Positions 37,408 to 49,657 of a stretch of 64,000 nucleotides of DNA are shown here, one piece after another. A program made the translations under genes and the position numbers. How positions within the stretch are numbered: position 1 is the first letter of the stretch; each line of letters starts with the position of its first letter. The stretch comes from Theristus sp. LFF4_11 (taxonomy: Eukaryota; Nematoda; Chromadorea; Monhysterida; Xyalidae): assembly GCA_030248135.1 (NCBI GenBank), contig JASANC010002552.1, positions 1 to 64,000 of the forward strand. Direction: 5' to 3'. The notes under the pieces are model-generated. The model saw nothing but the letters and a program-made list of their open reading frames with translations. It had not been told where the DNA came from and searched no databases.

Positions 37408-37663
37408 ATTGTCCGGTTTTCTGTGTTATGGTTCAATGAATTTTGAATTTGAACGAACTTTCCAAAATTCCGCCTTTCGGTGAGTGTTGGATTGCTTGCC
37501 CGCGGTCCCTAGAAAAATCAAAACTCCTAGTTTAAAATTATCCAACCATAAAACATCAGTTTTGAACTAGGACTTGGATTTTTTATCAAACTTGGTTTGT
37601 TTGTTTGTTTGCTATTTGCCGTGCTTTCTTGTTGCTACTGACAAAAAAAAAAAATCTAGAAAA
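37408..37663. promoter_or_regulatory. Shared divergent promoter region of NELF-E and Mpv17-family genes
   Basis: Only 256 bases separate the two start codons, which face away from each other. No TATA box is clear; the stretch is AT-rich with TTTG runs near 37590. A bidirectional promoter with both 5' leaders inside this space is the simplest reading. Confidence 0.5.
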
Positions 37664-40600
37664 ATGCGCCTGTCGCCGATGTGGTTCGTGAGGAGTTTCC
37701 AGCGAACTATGTCCGCACATCCATTGAAAACTCAAATGATCACAACTAGGGTTGTTAAACAAAAATGAAAATTTTTTTTTTTAAAAAAAAAAGTGATTAA
37801 AAAAAAAACAAAAATGCCGATTTTTTTTTTTTTTAAAAAAAATTCGAAAAATTTTCCTCTAATATGCTCTGAAAACCTCAATTTTGGCACAATTTTTCGA
37901 AAGTTCAACAAAAATTTTCTTTGATTATACCTCGTAAAACCTTTAGCAGTCGATTTTGGGCCGTTTTACCGACTGATTTTAGGCTTCGACAACATCTGCG
38001 ATGAAGTTTTTGAGCGTCCCAAAGCTTAGCCTACCATTTCCGATGCAGATAAGGTGACGATTCGCCTCGCAGAGCGTCCGATTGTGCTCGCTGCTCCGTT
38101 TGCAAGCGCTACGTTGTCTGGTTGCTGCTTCGTGTCGTGTCGTCGCGACACCATCAGAAGAATTGATCGAATTTCAAGGCGGTATGTTTGTCTTCACTTT
38201 AGCATTAGCTTAGCTGGTGACAATTAGTGACGTTTTGGAGGTCAAAACACAAGAAGAGGCATGGTGACGGTTTGGAAAAGGGGTAATTGAGGTCACCAAA
38301 ACAAAATCTGCAAAGTTCCGCCATACGGGTGTCATTCGGGAGGCGCTTGCATATCATATGTGGTTCTTCGGACTCCCTGATTGATTTAGCACAACTTTGA
38401 TTTTTGAAATTTTTTTTTTTAAAAAAAAAAATTTTTTTTTTAAAAAAAAAACAAAAATGACGATTTTTGTTTTTTTTAACAACCCTAATCACAACTGGTA
38501 GGCAAGGCAGTCGTTGTTGGTTTGGTTGGTTGGCGGGGGGGTACAATTCCGGCCCGCTAATTCCGGCCTGAAGAGTTCCGGCCCGCTCATTCCGGCCCGA
38601 AGAATTCCGGCCCGAAGAATTCCGGCCCGGATAATTCCGGCCCGAAGAATTCCGGCCCGGAGAATTCCGGCCCGATGAATTTTCGCCAGCACGAACAATA
38701 TTAAACCACGAAGTGTTGTTTGGTAATCAAATATCGATGTTCACATGTTACAGTATATATTTTCAATGATGTTTGGAAACTGATTTTAGTTAATGTTGTT
38801 AATTGATTTTTTTGGAAAGAGAAACCGTTTTCAACATAATAAATAAAAAGATTTTTTTATCACGAACCAGGATTTGTGAACCATCACTTATTAACTGATT
38901 TTTGTTTGTGCTGTGTGTTGTCCCTTTTGGTATCATTTCTGCATTATTTGATTTGCGTGATCTTGCTGGCTGGTTTGCATTTTCATAATTTCAGACGTGA
39001 CTTTTTTGTGCTTCAAAAAATGTCTTGTTTTAGGCAAATTTCGCTGGGTGGGGTGTCAAGCAAATTTCGAGGGGGGCACTAGTGCAGAAATACAAGTATT
39101 ATGTTGAACTTGCTGGAACAAAAATACAAACCTCAGGTATAATTCTCCTCGGCTAACAAAGCTTCAAACTAGCTGTACGAATTTCTTTATTCACGTTGTG
39201 AATAATTATTACCAATCGATATTTGATTACCAAAAATCACTTCGTGGTTAAATATTGTTCGTGCTGGCGAAAATTCGTCGGGCCGGAATTCTCCGGGCCG
39301 GAATTCTTCGGGCCGGAATTCTTCGGGCCGGAATTCTTCAGGCCGGAATTCTTCGGGCCGGAATGAGCGGGCCGGAATTCTTCGGGCCGGAATTTCGCGG
39401 GCCGGAATAGTACACGAGCCGTTGGTTGGACATTTTGTATGTTTTGTAATGAAGTCAACTCGCTTCGTATGTTTTTCGCAAACGTTTCTCAAAAAGCAGG
39501 TGTTTTGGCGGGTCTTGGTGATACGATTTGCCAAACGTGCATTGAACGTCGCCGTCGGTGGGTGGAATACGACGGCGGGCGCACTGTGCGCTTCTTTCTG
39601 CTCGGCTCGCTTTACATCGTGCGTTTTTTTTATAATATTTGAAGCACGCCCCCCACCGATTCCGGAAACCCGAAGGTACCAAACTCCGGTGGGATTGGGG
39701 AACGGACGGCTCACCATCCCGTGGAACCAATACCCTCGCCACGTGAGGGGGACAGCCTCTAAGCCCCGCTCTGTCCTGGGGTCCATTGATGGTGATCTTA
39801 GCCCGATTTCGGTTTCGGTGGCCTGCGGTCGCTATATCCCCGCAGGGCAGCGAATCCGAAGCTTTAGTTTCCTCGTTTTATTTTTCAGATTTTTGTATTA
39901 TCCTTGCATTCTTTTTGTTTTCTTCAACAGTTTCAATCATTTCTTTGCGTTTTTATATTTCTATTTGTATTGCTTCTATTGCGCCGTATTTTCAAGGCCC
40001 CAATGCTAGGTGGGTGGTATCGTACGATGGCTGTGAGATTGACGGGAACAAAGATAACGAAGCCGCTGAAAATGGTGTTCTGTGACCAGGTTTGCGGGCT
40101 GGTTTTCCACGATTTCGTTCAATGTCGAAACGTTTGTTAGCGTGTGACTTGATGTAAACTTACAACTTCACTAATGTAAAGTGTCTTAGTCTTGGCGGTC
40201 TTGTCTTAGTCCATTATTTTCGTCATCAATGGTAAAAAATTCGAGTCAAAAATCTGCATCGAGAATTTTTTACTTTTCTCAGACTGCTTAAACGAGGAGT
40301 TACGCGTTCAGAAATTGAATTGTTTCGGACACTTAACACTTTCCTTTCACATTTTTTGTCATTTTCTTTTTTGTTTTTGCATTTTACCCAATTTGTTTCT
40401 CTTCTCTGTTTCAGTTCTTGTGGGCGCCATTTTTTCTCGCTTCCATACTGGCGTTGATAAAGATTTCTGAGCGAACACCTCATTCAGAGCTGCGACTGTT
40501 CTTTAGAAACGATTATGCCGGTATTTACTTGGTGAACTTGCAGGTTTGTAAAAAAATCGTTTTTAATGTTCTTGGTCGACCTATCAATCAGCGGGCTGCA

Positions 40601-40846
40601 TGATTCCATCCAACTGTTTTGATCAATGCAAACACGCAACCGATTAACTTTATAAAATCTCTCATTTTGCAGCTTTGGATTCCAGCGCAACTGTTGAACT
40701 TTTTCGTCGTTCCATTGAATTATCGTGTTCTGTTTGCGCAATGCGTCGCACTGATTTGGAACACGTACGTCTCATACAAATCGCATGCGGATGTTGCCCT
40801 TGAAGATCAGGACGAATGGTCGAAATTGAACCAGAAAAAAACATGA
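37664..40846 (+). CDS. Mpv17/PMP22-family membrane protein, first exon split by a transposon
   Basis: Exons: 37664-37746 (interrupted), then two bases 38496-38497 beyond the insertion, then 39500-39618, 39997-40089, 40415-40543, 40673-40846 (TGA). Without the insertion the frame closes at 600 nt (199 residues), a normal length for this family of inner-mitochondrial or peroxisomal membrane proteins. Signatures: HPLKTQMITT at the N-terminus, AGLGDTICQ, GGWYRTM, LKMVFCDQFLWAPFF, and the C-terminal WIPAQLLNFFVVPLNYRV and WNTYVSYKSH. A 741-bp hAT-like element sits inside exon 1 and introduces a stop, so the annotated first exon cannot be spliced normally through the original GTAGGC donor at 38498. 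An in-frame ATG at 39439 could make a product lacking the first helix. AATAAA at 41018. Four related promoter-side repeats make expression uncertain. Confidence 0.83.
37747..38487. mobile_element. Non-autonomous hAT-like element in Mpv17-family exon 1
   Basis: Inverted ends TAGGGTTGTTAAAC and GTTT...TTAACAACCCTA, flanked by perfect 8-bp duplications ATCACAAC at 37739-37746 and 38488-38495. An 8-bp duplication with TAGGG ends is typical of hAT transposons. The interior is AT-rich with long A and T runs and no transposase. Confidence 0.85.
38541..39412. mobile_element. Foldback element with 15-bp subrepeats
   Basis: Long inverted arms (about 38541-38750 and 39216-39412). Each arm holds about eight tandem 15-bp units of the form AATTCCGGCCCGAAG, followed by a unique shared segment (CGCCAGCACGAACAATATT). 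It fills most of intron 1 of the Mpv17-family gene. Confidence 0.83.
39620..39860 (-). mobile_element. SINE family 2-like copy in the Mpv17-family gene
   Basis: Minus-strand GTTTGGTACCTTCGGGTTTC near 39670 and an A-rich tail at 39620-39650 match the family 2 body; the head differs. It begins just after the donor of exon 39500-39618. Confidence 0.6.
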
Positions 40847-41017
40847 TTCTGTGTTTTTGTGTCCGTTCCGTTTTTCAGAAAGTGTGATCTTGACCGTTTT
40901 TGTTCTTCAGGTGCTGTGATTTTGAACACATTGTCAATTTTTTACAGTCATTTCACTGCCAATAATATCTTTGTGAAGCATATCATTTTCTGATGATTCG
41001 TTTGTCTGTTGCTCCGC

Positions 41018-41023
41018 AATAAA
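41018..41023 (+). terminator. Polyadenylation signal of the Mpv17-family gene
   Basis: AATAAA lies 172 bases after the stop codon and about 310 before the next start codon. Confidence 0.6.
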
Positions 41024-41336
41024 TCTGCGTTTTTTATGTCGACACTCATTTTTCGGTTTATTTTCACTCATAACAGCCGCTTCGAAACCAAGTTGTGCTC
41101 AGCTTTTTCCAGACGACACCAACATTCTATTATGTTGCTGTTTCCTGTTTGTGCACACACAGCGCCATTCTTATCTCGTTTTACACCAGTTTTTTTTTCG
41201 GGCTTCTATTATTTTGTTTTGCTGTTATTTTCAGACAGGGCTCGCTCTCTCTGTCTGTGTGATGCGCGTTTGTGTCTGAAAAAAACCGACTCAAAAACAA
41301 AAAAATGTCCATCCGCACTGGTCGACACTGAATTGG

Positions 41337-44300
41337 ATGATTCGAATACGCTCTCTGTTTGGCGGGCAGCAAACTCGTTGGGTGGAGGGAAATTTCCACT
41401 GTCTGCGGTCGTTTTCAACGAGCCAGACTGTTCGAAATCGCCGCAGTTCGCACTTTAATGGTGCCGTAAAGATTCACGACGAGATCCGGCAGGCGCAGCA
41501 CGACGGTGTCGCCGTGGTCGCGCTCGAATCGACCGTGATCACGCATGGACTGCCGAGACCCGACAATCTACAGTTTGCTTTCTTCGCTGTTGTCTGTCTT
41601 CATTAACAAAAAAAATGAATAAAAAAATAAAAAAAAACTTCTTTTGCAGTATTCGTAAAGGTGTGCACTTTCTAGTGTTCATGGCATAAAGAGTTGTGTC
41701 GTTTTTGTTCTCACTTCACTGCTGCGGAATGAGTAGCTTAAGTCGATTACTCGCGCAAAAACGCGTCAGGAAAGCCGACGCCGCTAATTTCTGCCAATTT
41801 TGTTCGTTGTCAATAAAATGAATTCGAAATACTGAACATGACACAGTGCTTTGTACCATGAACACGACTTCTCTGTAAAACGGGAAAAACAATCTGCAAT
41901 GAATCGTGTAATAAGGAGTATTATGGTGGATTGGTTAGCCTTGCTAGTACAGGCGGTGCACGAGTACCAATGAATGTACAAAGTGCAGCAGAGAGACTTG
42001 TGGTCCCGTCAATTTGCCCAATTTGAAACTGCTGTTCTCGTAATGCAGCCTAGCGACTGAATTGGAGCAGTTGATTCGTTCGAAACAATGTGTACCAGCG
42101 ACCGTGGCGCTGCTGGATGGTTGCGCGCACGTTGGTCGGTTGGGTCTGACTCTTAATCGCGTCCGTGGCGTAGCGGTAGAACTCCGGCCTACAGTTCTGT
42201 AGGTACCGGGTTCGAACCTCGCTGTGGACAAGACATACTCGTGGAAAATTAGAGTGACCAACGAACATCTAATGGTCTATTCCCTCCTGAGCCGAGGGTA
42301 AAATTGGGCTCGGGGCAGTATTGCCCGTCTCCGCCGGAGTTTGGTACCTTCGGGTTTCCGGAACCGGCGCGCGTATAATTGAATAAAAAATAAAATTAAA
42401 ATAATCATTTCTTGGATGATAGCGCTCCCCACTTCGTGGCTTCACGTATTCCGGAATTCCGACGGTTATCAAGTTCGGGTGATTATGTTATGGATATCAC
42501 CGTGTTTCTTGCATTCTGACGGTTCTGAAATGAATTGAAATTGATTCTATTGGCTTAATACGAACAAAGCTATTCAATTTCAAGGACTCGACCAACCGAC
42601 CTTGGAGCGATTGGCCGCCGACACCAACGCCGTGAAAGTGTCCCGACGCGACCTCGCATACGCTTTGACAGCGGTTCATGTTTTTCTTCTGTCATTCTTC
42701 TCTCCACTCTTCAATTCAATTCAATTCAATCAACTCAATCGGACTGTTCGAGTCAGTTGTGCCACTGCGGAAAACAAGAAAACAGAAATTGACATAAATT
42801 GTCGCCATTTTTTCGCCAGAAATACACCGGTGGTACCACAGTGTCGGCGACAATGTTTCTGGCGAATTCGGTTGGCATCGGCGTGTTTGCCACTGGCGGA
42901 ATTGGCGGGGTGCACCGAGGAGCAGGCGAAAGTCGGTTGTTTGCTTATGAAGGTGTTTTTCAGGTGACAGTCTTTTGGGTTTTTTTGAAAGTTGAGAGCG
43001 ATCTTATGGTCACCGTCAGCGCAGGCATTTCCAAAGAAAATTTCTCGGTATCACTGTCACTTAAAAAAAGCGACGAAAAGTCGCCTGATTAAGTCAAAGA
43101 ACATCGCTGTCTTGTTTCTTTTCTTATCAACGCAAAAACACCACCAGCGTTTAAACATGAACGAAACTACAAAAAAAAACGATTGTTCAGCGTTCGACAT
43201 CAGCACTGACCTGACCGAACTCGGCCGAACACCGGTTGTAGTCGTCTGCGCCGGCGTCAAATCGATACTGGACGTGCCGAAAACGCTTGAGTTTCTGGTT
43301 TGTCGTTTTTTGGGAGGTCGGATCAATTAGTTTCTGAAAATGCGGGTTTTTTTGCGACCGGAAGTTTGTGGGACACAGTTGTATTCTCTAGTATCAATAA
43401 TACAAAGACGTTCTGGTTCTGGTCTCTGAAGACCATGCGAACAAAATTATCAGAACAAGACGCACAAGTTTTTCTATGCTGTTTGCGGGACGTCATGAAT
43501 GCAAACACACTGGCACATGTGTGTTGTTTGTCAGACCAGTGCGTGTTTGTGGTTTTTGGGTACACAAAGTGAAAAGAATAGGTTGGTCTTCAGACAAGGA
43601 CTTTCAGGAAACTCAAGGCGTTCCTGTGATCGTACTCGGGAACGACGGCGCCAATTTTCCGGGTTTTTTCGTTGCCCGCTCCGGCTGTTTTGCGGCGTGC
43701 CACACTGAATCCGTGACGCAAGTTGCCGAAGTTATTGGTTGGTCGGCTGCAGTGTTTTTTTTGTTGCCGAGTTATCCGTTTTTCTTTTTGGCAATTGAGA
43801 ATTTTTTGGCACGTGTATTAATATATTTTTGTATTTTTTTAATTTGGTTCTGCCACTCAAATGTGCGCATAGATAGGAGAGCAGTTTCATGCTTGCCGCG
43901 GGAATTCAAACTGGTAAAGTGAACCGTGTTTCTGAGATACGGTTGAATGCCTTGGGACATTTTTGAACTGCCGCATCAAGCATGAAACGAATTTAGTTTC
44001 GACCTCTGCAAACGCTTTTTTGAGTCGCAGAATTAAACAAAAAAGACAGTACATGTTTTGCAGTCACATGCAAACACACCGGAGGTAATCCTCTCTTCAG
44101 CCAAGTCCATGCAACTGAAAATGCGAAATGGTTTACTAATCGCCTGTCCCATTCCAACGGAGCAGCTTTCCGAAAACACCAACCGATTGCTTGAAACATC
44201 GATCGATCAAGCGCTCCGGGAATGTCAGTGAGTGAAAAAATTATTTTTTTTTGGTTATTTTACGACATTTGGCGATTGTTGCCGTAATACCACACAAGTA

Positions 44301-47300
44301 ATCAATAAAGATAAACAGTGGTAACAACAAGATTAACTGTGACAACAGATAATCAATAAACAATGAGTCAAAGATCCCATTGCGTTCGATTTTGACGCCT
44401 TGAATTGTTGTACCTGTGCCTGTGTGTCAAGCCTTGACAGTCAAGGCGTCCAGTCAGCATGTTCTAGACTTACGCATGTTTGAACTGAAAAATTGCAAGT
44501 TAATACCGAATGCCATGTTTGCCAGATGTCTGTTTATCCAGTCGATTTCTTTTGTTGCAGATCCAAAAACATCACCGGCAACAAAATCACACCGTTTTTG
44601 CTGGAAAGAGTGAACGAACTCACTAAAGGCGTGTCATTGAAAGCAAGTCAGTCAGGCGGTTTCATTGAACACTTCGTGAGTTTAATGAAAAGTGGAGGCT
44701 TTAGCAGAAGAAATGCTGATTGGGTCGGTTTGGTATTGTAACGCCTTTTTCGGTTGTGCTGTGCCACAAAAATACGTGCGGCACTTACAGTGCTCCGCAT
44801 GAAGCGGTCGTAATTTGTCGCAGTATATTTTTACTCAAAACGTTTTTTTATTTGTTTTTTAGACAAAATATTACTGCGGAACAACGCTACACGTGCGGCC
44901 GAAATCGCAAATTGCTTGATTGAAATTGAGCGGTCTGCTTTCCAAAACCGAAATGCTCGTGGCAGGGCAACCGGCCAACAAACCGACATGGCCATGGACA
45001 GACGGTCAAAGAACAACGGGTCAATTGTGAGATTTTGGTATTTTTTGGAGTTTCGGAGAAATTCGAAAGCTGTCAAACAAAATAGATTTTTTAAAATTTT
45101 TAAATTTTAAGATTTTTAAGTTTAAAAAAATGTTTTCAGCTGGTAATCGGTGCAACCACAGTCGACTTCCACGTGAATTCAAAAGAGCCGTTGCAGGTTA
45201 GTTGACTGCATTCGTAATGCATCATTATTAAAACAGCTGCATCTGCAGTTCCGGTGCTCCTCCTCCATAACACAGGAAAGAAAAAAATGCAAAAACTAAA
45301 CTGATCATTTTACATTGATCAAAAAGGTTTTACATGAAAAATAATTATACCACTTTTAAGAATGTATACAAATCGACTGCATTGGTGTATTGCGCACTTT
45401 TACATTGATTTTTCACACGAAAAAGCAAAAAACGAATTGTTTTATTTCGAATTCTAAATTTTCAAAAATGCATGCAATAGAGATTGACCAGGCGATGACT
45501 GCACTCCCTGACGTGGGTGGAGCCCACTGATTTTTTCACGTTTTTTGACAGACATAATTGCGTTGCACGAAAAAAAATCATCGGGCTGCACTGCACCAGC
45601 AGCGTCCAAGCGAGTCTTCGTTTTGAAGGTGGTCGAAAAAAAATAGCTCCCGTGTAGCTTGGACTGACTGATGCTAAATTGATTTAACGTCATTACGCAG
45701 TAGCGGCAATGAATAATTGCAACAACAACAAAAAAAGTCGGAAAAATTAACCATTCGACGACATTCTGTTTTTTTTCTCTGTTTCTCTCAGCACAACGGC
45801 ACCACGCTGCAAGGCAGCACAGCGCAGTTCTGCGGCGGCGTCGGTCGGAATCACGCGGACGCGTTGACGCAGTTGCTTGGGCGGAACGTGGTGCGATTGA
45901 TTTCGGCGATTGGACGCGATGAGAACGCTGGATTCGTGCAGCACTACTGCGAGCACATGGTCGCGTTGTTGTTTGATTGATTGTTGGTTTTTAGTTTTGA
46001 ACAAACGATTTTTTTGTTAACTTGAAGTTGTTGATGTCCGTCCATTTCTGAACATTGCCGATATTTTGTGGACGGCTTTTTTGTCAACGCATATTGCCAA
46101 TGCGAAATCAGACGTTTTCTCCAATCACTGATAAGAGTTGGATTGGGGAAAAGCTGTTTTTTATATTCAGTTCCAAAAAGTGTATCGCTTTGAGTTCGTT
46201 TTGTTTCAGGATCTCAGTTCAGTGCTGAGGCATGAAACGATTGGAACTGCGACTTACGCAGCAGTTTGTCATAATGGAATTATAAGGGATGGAATTGGTG
46301 ATATTGAAGCGATAACAAATGAAATTACGCCGGAACTGGTGTGTTTTTTGTATTTTTTGAGTTTCACGGGTTTTGTAAAATTAAAAAAAATTGAATTGAG
46401 CGTCTCATTGAGAGTTCCCAATGTAGTCAACCAGTGCGCTGTTTTTGAACGTCTTTTCTTCGGATCATTCAAACTGAATTGTTTCTTTTTTAATCCCGAT
46501 AATATTCAGATTAACAACAACGAAACGTCATTTGCAAGCGCTTCCGTGGTGTTGGTTGACGGAAATTTGCCCATAAGCACACTGAAACGAGTTGTGGAGC
46601 TCACAAATGCTCACAAGAAACCTTGTTGGTGAAAATTGGTCTTAGTTGGTTTTTCTGCTTCTTTTTTCCAAATCTACAGAACGGATAAGATTTCTTAAGC
46701 TTTCAACCCGGTCCACAACACCGCCGCGTCGCAAGGGTGAAATAAAAAGGGGCATATGGATGGAGAAACGTCAACATTCGATAAATTTCCATGTGTTCGA
46801 TCGCAAACACTGAACTTTTTTCCCTACTCGACAGTTTGGTTCGAACCGACCGATCGACGTAAAGCGACGAAAATCGTCGAAGCGAACGCACTGCACTCAG
46901 TCTGGGCGATTTCACCGAATGTTGGCGAACTGTTGCAGTTGGCCGATACAATGCAACAAAACACCAGAAGCGATGCGCTCAGAGATGGTGCGTGATTGAA
47001 CTGAGAACGTTATGAGGTCGAAACTGGCAAAATTGTGATAAATTGTGTGTGCAAACGTTTGAATCTGGCATGCTGATTGGCTGCGTCGAGCTGCTAGGAC
47101 CAATCAGTGAGCTCAAGTCAAAGGCGGCTAACGTCACCAACCTGCCGCTGTTTGTTCGAATTCGTTGTCGCAATTATCAGCTCTCTTGTTTCTTGTTTCT
47201 TCCAACAAAAAGCTTATCATACTGGACCAAAGCTAGAACATGTTTTTCATCACAAAATCTCGCTATCTTTTTCAAAATTCGAATCGCTGATGATTTTTCG

Positions 47301-48095
47301 ACAGCTGACCAGCAATACCTATCCAAAACGAATTCAACTCAGTCTTGTCTGTTTCAGCGCTTCTCGCAATCGATCAACTCACCGGATTGCAACTCCAGGA
47401 GCATCTAGCATTGACCGTGGCACGTCGACTGCAACACTCGGATCTACTGAAGCGTTTATTTGACAACAACAACTTGGAGCTGCTGGTTTTGACTTGCGGC
47501 ACTGGTGGTGTCTATATTTGTCGTCGTCGTCATGCGGCAAAGTTGACGACGGAAAATATTCGCGCGAATCCAGAAGAGCATTTCGCGAATGACGCGTTCG
47601 GTTCAGCGGAATTGTTTACGGTCAACCATGTGGCGACGCCAATTTTCGATCCGGACCATCGCATCATCGCCTCCGTGTCTGGCGCGGGCGATTGGTGAGT
47701 TTTCGAATGACAATCGATTATTTTTTTTGGAGTTTGTCGGTTTTTTGGGTTTGCCACTGAAGCTGTGAAACAGATGTGACCACAGTTTTTGGAATTTGCC
47801 AGAAAGTCGTCTTTGTGAGTGTTACAAAACAGGTATTGAAAACGTTTTTCAAAAAAAACAAAACAAAACAGCATCACTTTTCAGCTTCAACAGTGGTCTG
47901 TTAGCAGCATTGCTATCAGGCTGTGGGCCCGTTCAACAAGAGACGCTCGCACGGCACTGCGCAAAACTGTCGCTTCTTTCGCAACACCCTGTGCCGCCGA
48001 CACTGGCTAGTGCATGGCGTGACTTGCAGTCGGAAGTGGACAGTTCGGATTCAGATCCTTTAACGCTGATGTACGGGCATGGTGTGGATTTCTGA
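41337..48095 (+). CDS. Fused pseudouridine-5'-phosphate glycosidase / PfkB-family pseudouridine kinase
   Basis: Sixteen exons: 41337-41572, 42049-42134, 42585-42673, 42820-42931, 43191-43297, 43608-43737, 44101-44227, 44561-44646, 44863-45026, 45140-45196, 45792-45959, 46210-46338, 46510-46624, 46835-46987, 47358-47694, 47885-48095; 2307 nt, 768 residues. The N-terminal half is PsuG-like, cleaving pseudouridine 5'-phosphate to uracil and ribose 5-phosphate: [10 protein letters not shown] (catalytic Glu near residue 64), [18 protein letters not shown] (the family Lys), [27 protein letters not shown]. After a short linker, a ribokinase-fold (PfkB) half starts near residue 380 ([10 protein letters not shown]), with [18 protein letters not shown] and the active-site GAGD near residue 698. 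The second half would phosphorylate pseudouridine, so both catabolic steps are in one chain. The Arg-rich, acid-poor first 40 residues (RSFSTSQ) suggest mitochondrial import; this is inference. Several donors are GTTGGT or GTCGGT. Confidence 0.9.
42161..42405 (+). mobile_element. tRNA-derived SINE family 2, full copy
   Basis: The first 73 bases look like a tRNA with A box TGGCGTAGCGG and B box GGTTCGAACCTC, but T-stem and anticodon loop are imperfect. A body with GTTTGGTACCTTCGGGTTTC and an A-rich tail of ATAAAA units follow. It starts 26 bases after exon 42049-42134 of the pseudouridine gene. Confidence 0.75.
43850..44032. mobile_element. TIR element family 4, copy in the pseudouridine gene
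   Basis: GCGCATAGATAGG and GCCGCGGGAATTCAAA match the family; right end TTTTGAGTCGCAGAA. Intron between exons 43608-43737 and 44101-44227. Confidence 0.6.
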
Positions 48096-49352
48096 ATCGG
48101 TTTCTTTTATATTGCTTTGGTCTATTCGGTGGTACACGGCACTTGCGTCTCATACGAAATTCATATTCCCGCGTTTTGTTGATCTCACGATCTCACCCGA
48201 ACGACAACATGGTGCAATTTTGCGCGGGAATTATCGCATACTTGATTGGCTACAGGAGCCTTACATCAACCAATCAGCGTGCCGCACTCAAATGCGACCA
48301 TTCAGGTCTTGCATAGTGTGTTGCTTTGTAAAAGATGCTGGATTGATGGTGGGTGCTTTATAATTCTTGATCGATTCTTTTTTGTTGGAATACTTTCCAT
48401 TTTGCACATCTTTTCACTTTCTCAGGATGTTCACTGCGCAGTTCTTGTGCAAGCTCAATGGAATTTTATGTAAAACGTTTTTGAATTTTTTTGTGGTGCC
48501 AAAATTTTGTACTTTTTTTACTTGATTATTATCGTTGCTCAGCTTTCTGGTGCAAAACCTAATTTGTCCGATAAAGTACACACAAACGCAATATTGTAAT
48601 ATTGACACTTCAAAAGCAAACCACGTAGAAGCCAAAAAGTTATTTACCAGTGCACATGGAATCACAGCTAAATAGCAAAAAAACGAAAAAAAGCAGAGTG
48701 GATATATTTGAAAATGGTGCAAAAGTGGCAATTGAAATCGTGAAGTCAGTCAAACACACAAATGTTGTTGCAAGTTCTGAATAATCTGGAACGCTTATTG
48801 GTTGTTTGCCTGACCAATGATTGGTTCAAAATCAAGAATTTGCTGCAAAAGCTGTTTGACTGTGCTTCAAAAAAAGCAAAATAAGTCCAAAAAACTATAC
48901 CAAAAGGTAACTGACCCTATAAATAATCTCATAATCAATATCATGGTCAAGCGGAATCTCAGAAAAAAGCTAAGCTAAGATGACGTTTATTTGAAACCTG
49001 TTAACACCGATGAGTAAACAGAAATTCAAAACCAGATTAAAAACTTAATGAATTTCAATTAAAGATACCGATTATGGTTCGTGCTGCAACGTTTGTGTAA
49101 ATACAGGGTCTGCCGGGTGACGAAACACACTAAAGAATCACAATGGTCAATTGAAAAGCAAGACGCATACTAGTCACCAAGGATATACAGAGAAACACAG
49201 CGTGGACGTGAACCAACTGAAACTAGGAAAATCAGCCAATCAAAACGAGCCACAATAAAACTCTACAGTTTGCATGGCACAAAACACTGTGAGATACTGG
49301 TAAACGGGCACGCGGGATAACCGACCGAATTTGTCGACATATATATTGTCGA
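48096..49352. other. Convergent intergenic region
   Basis: 3' flank shared by the pseudouridine gene and the Raw/OLRN-1-like gene. A CCAATCAG-type hairpin lies at about 48245-48285; nothing else recognised. Confidence 0.45.
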
Positions 49353-49571
49353 TTTATTCAAACGTGTCCGGACTAAAATGACGTCATTTGCTTTAAAAAC
49401 GGCCGCTTGTCAAAGTACAAGCACTGAAATTTCAGTTTGATGTGACTGATTCGACATTCACCATTTGTTTCCGGTAAGAAATCGGCTAAACGGAAAGTCT
49501 GATTTGCTGTGAACGGCAAGCGCATGTTTGGCGGCACATGACGTCATTTCAGTGGGACACGTTTGAATAAA
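49353..49571. mobile_element. TIR element family 5, copy 2
   Basis: Better preserved ends TTTATTCAAACGTGTCC and GGGACACGTTTGAATAAA. Located just beyond the 3' end of the Raw/OLRN-1-like gene. Confidence 0.78.
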
Positions 49572-49657
49572 TAGGTCATAGACAGATGCGCCAAAGCCAA
49601 AAGTGGTGAAAAAAGTGTCCTCGGAAACGCTCTCGAGTTCGAGCGTCTTTCGTTCGA

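Noticed and set aside
39187..39786. Minus-strand 199-aa frame with RPEEF repeats
   Set aside because: The repeats come from the 15-bp units of the foldback element and the frame crosses Mpv17-family coding sequence in antisense.
42161..42234. Possible functional tRNA gene
   Set aside because: A and B boxes are good, but the anticodon loop has six bases and the T stem is mismatched; the SINE body and tail follow directly.
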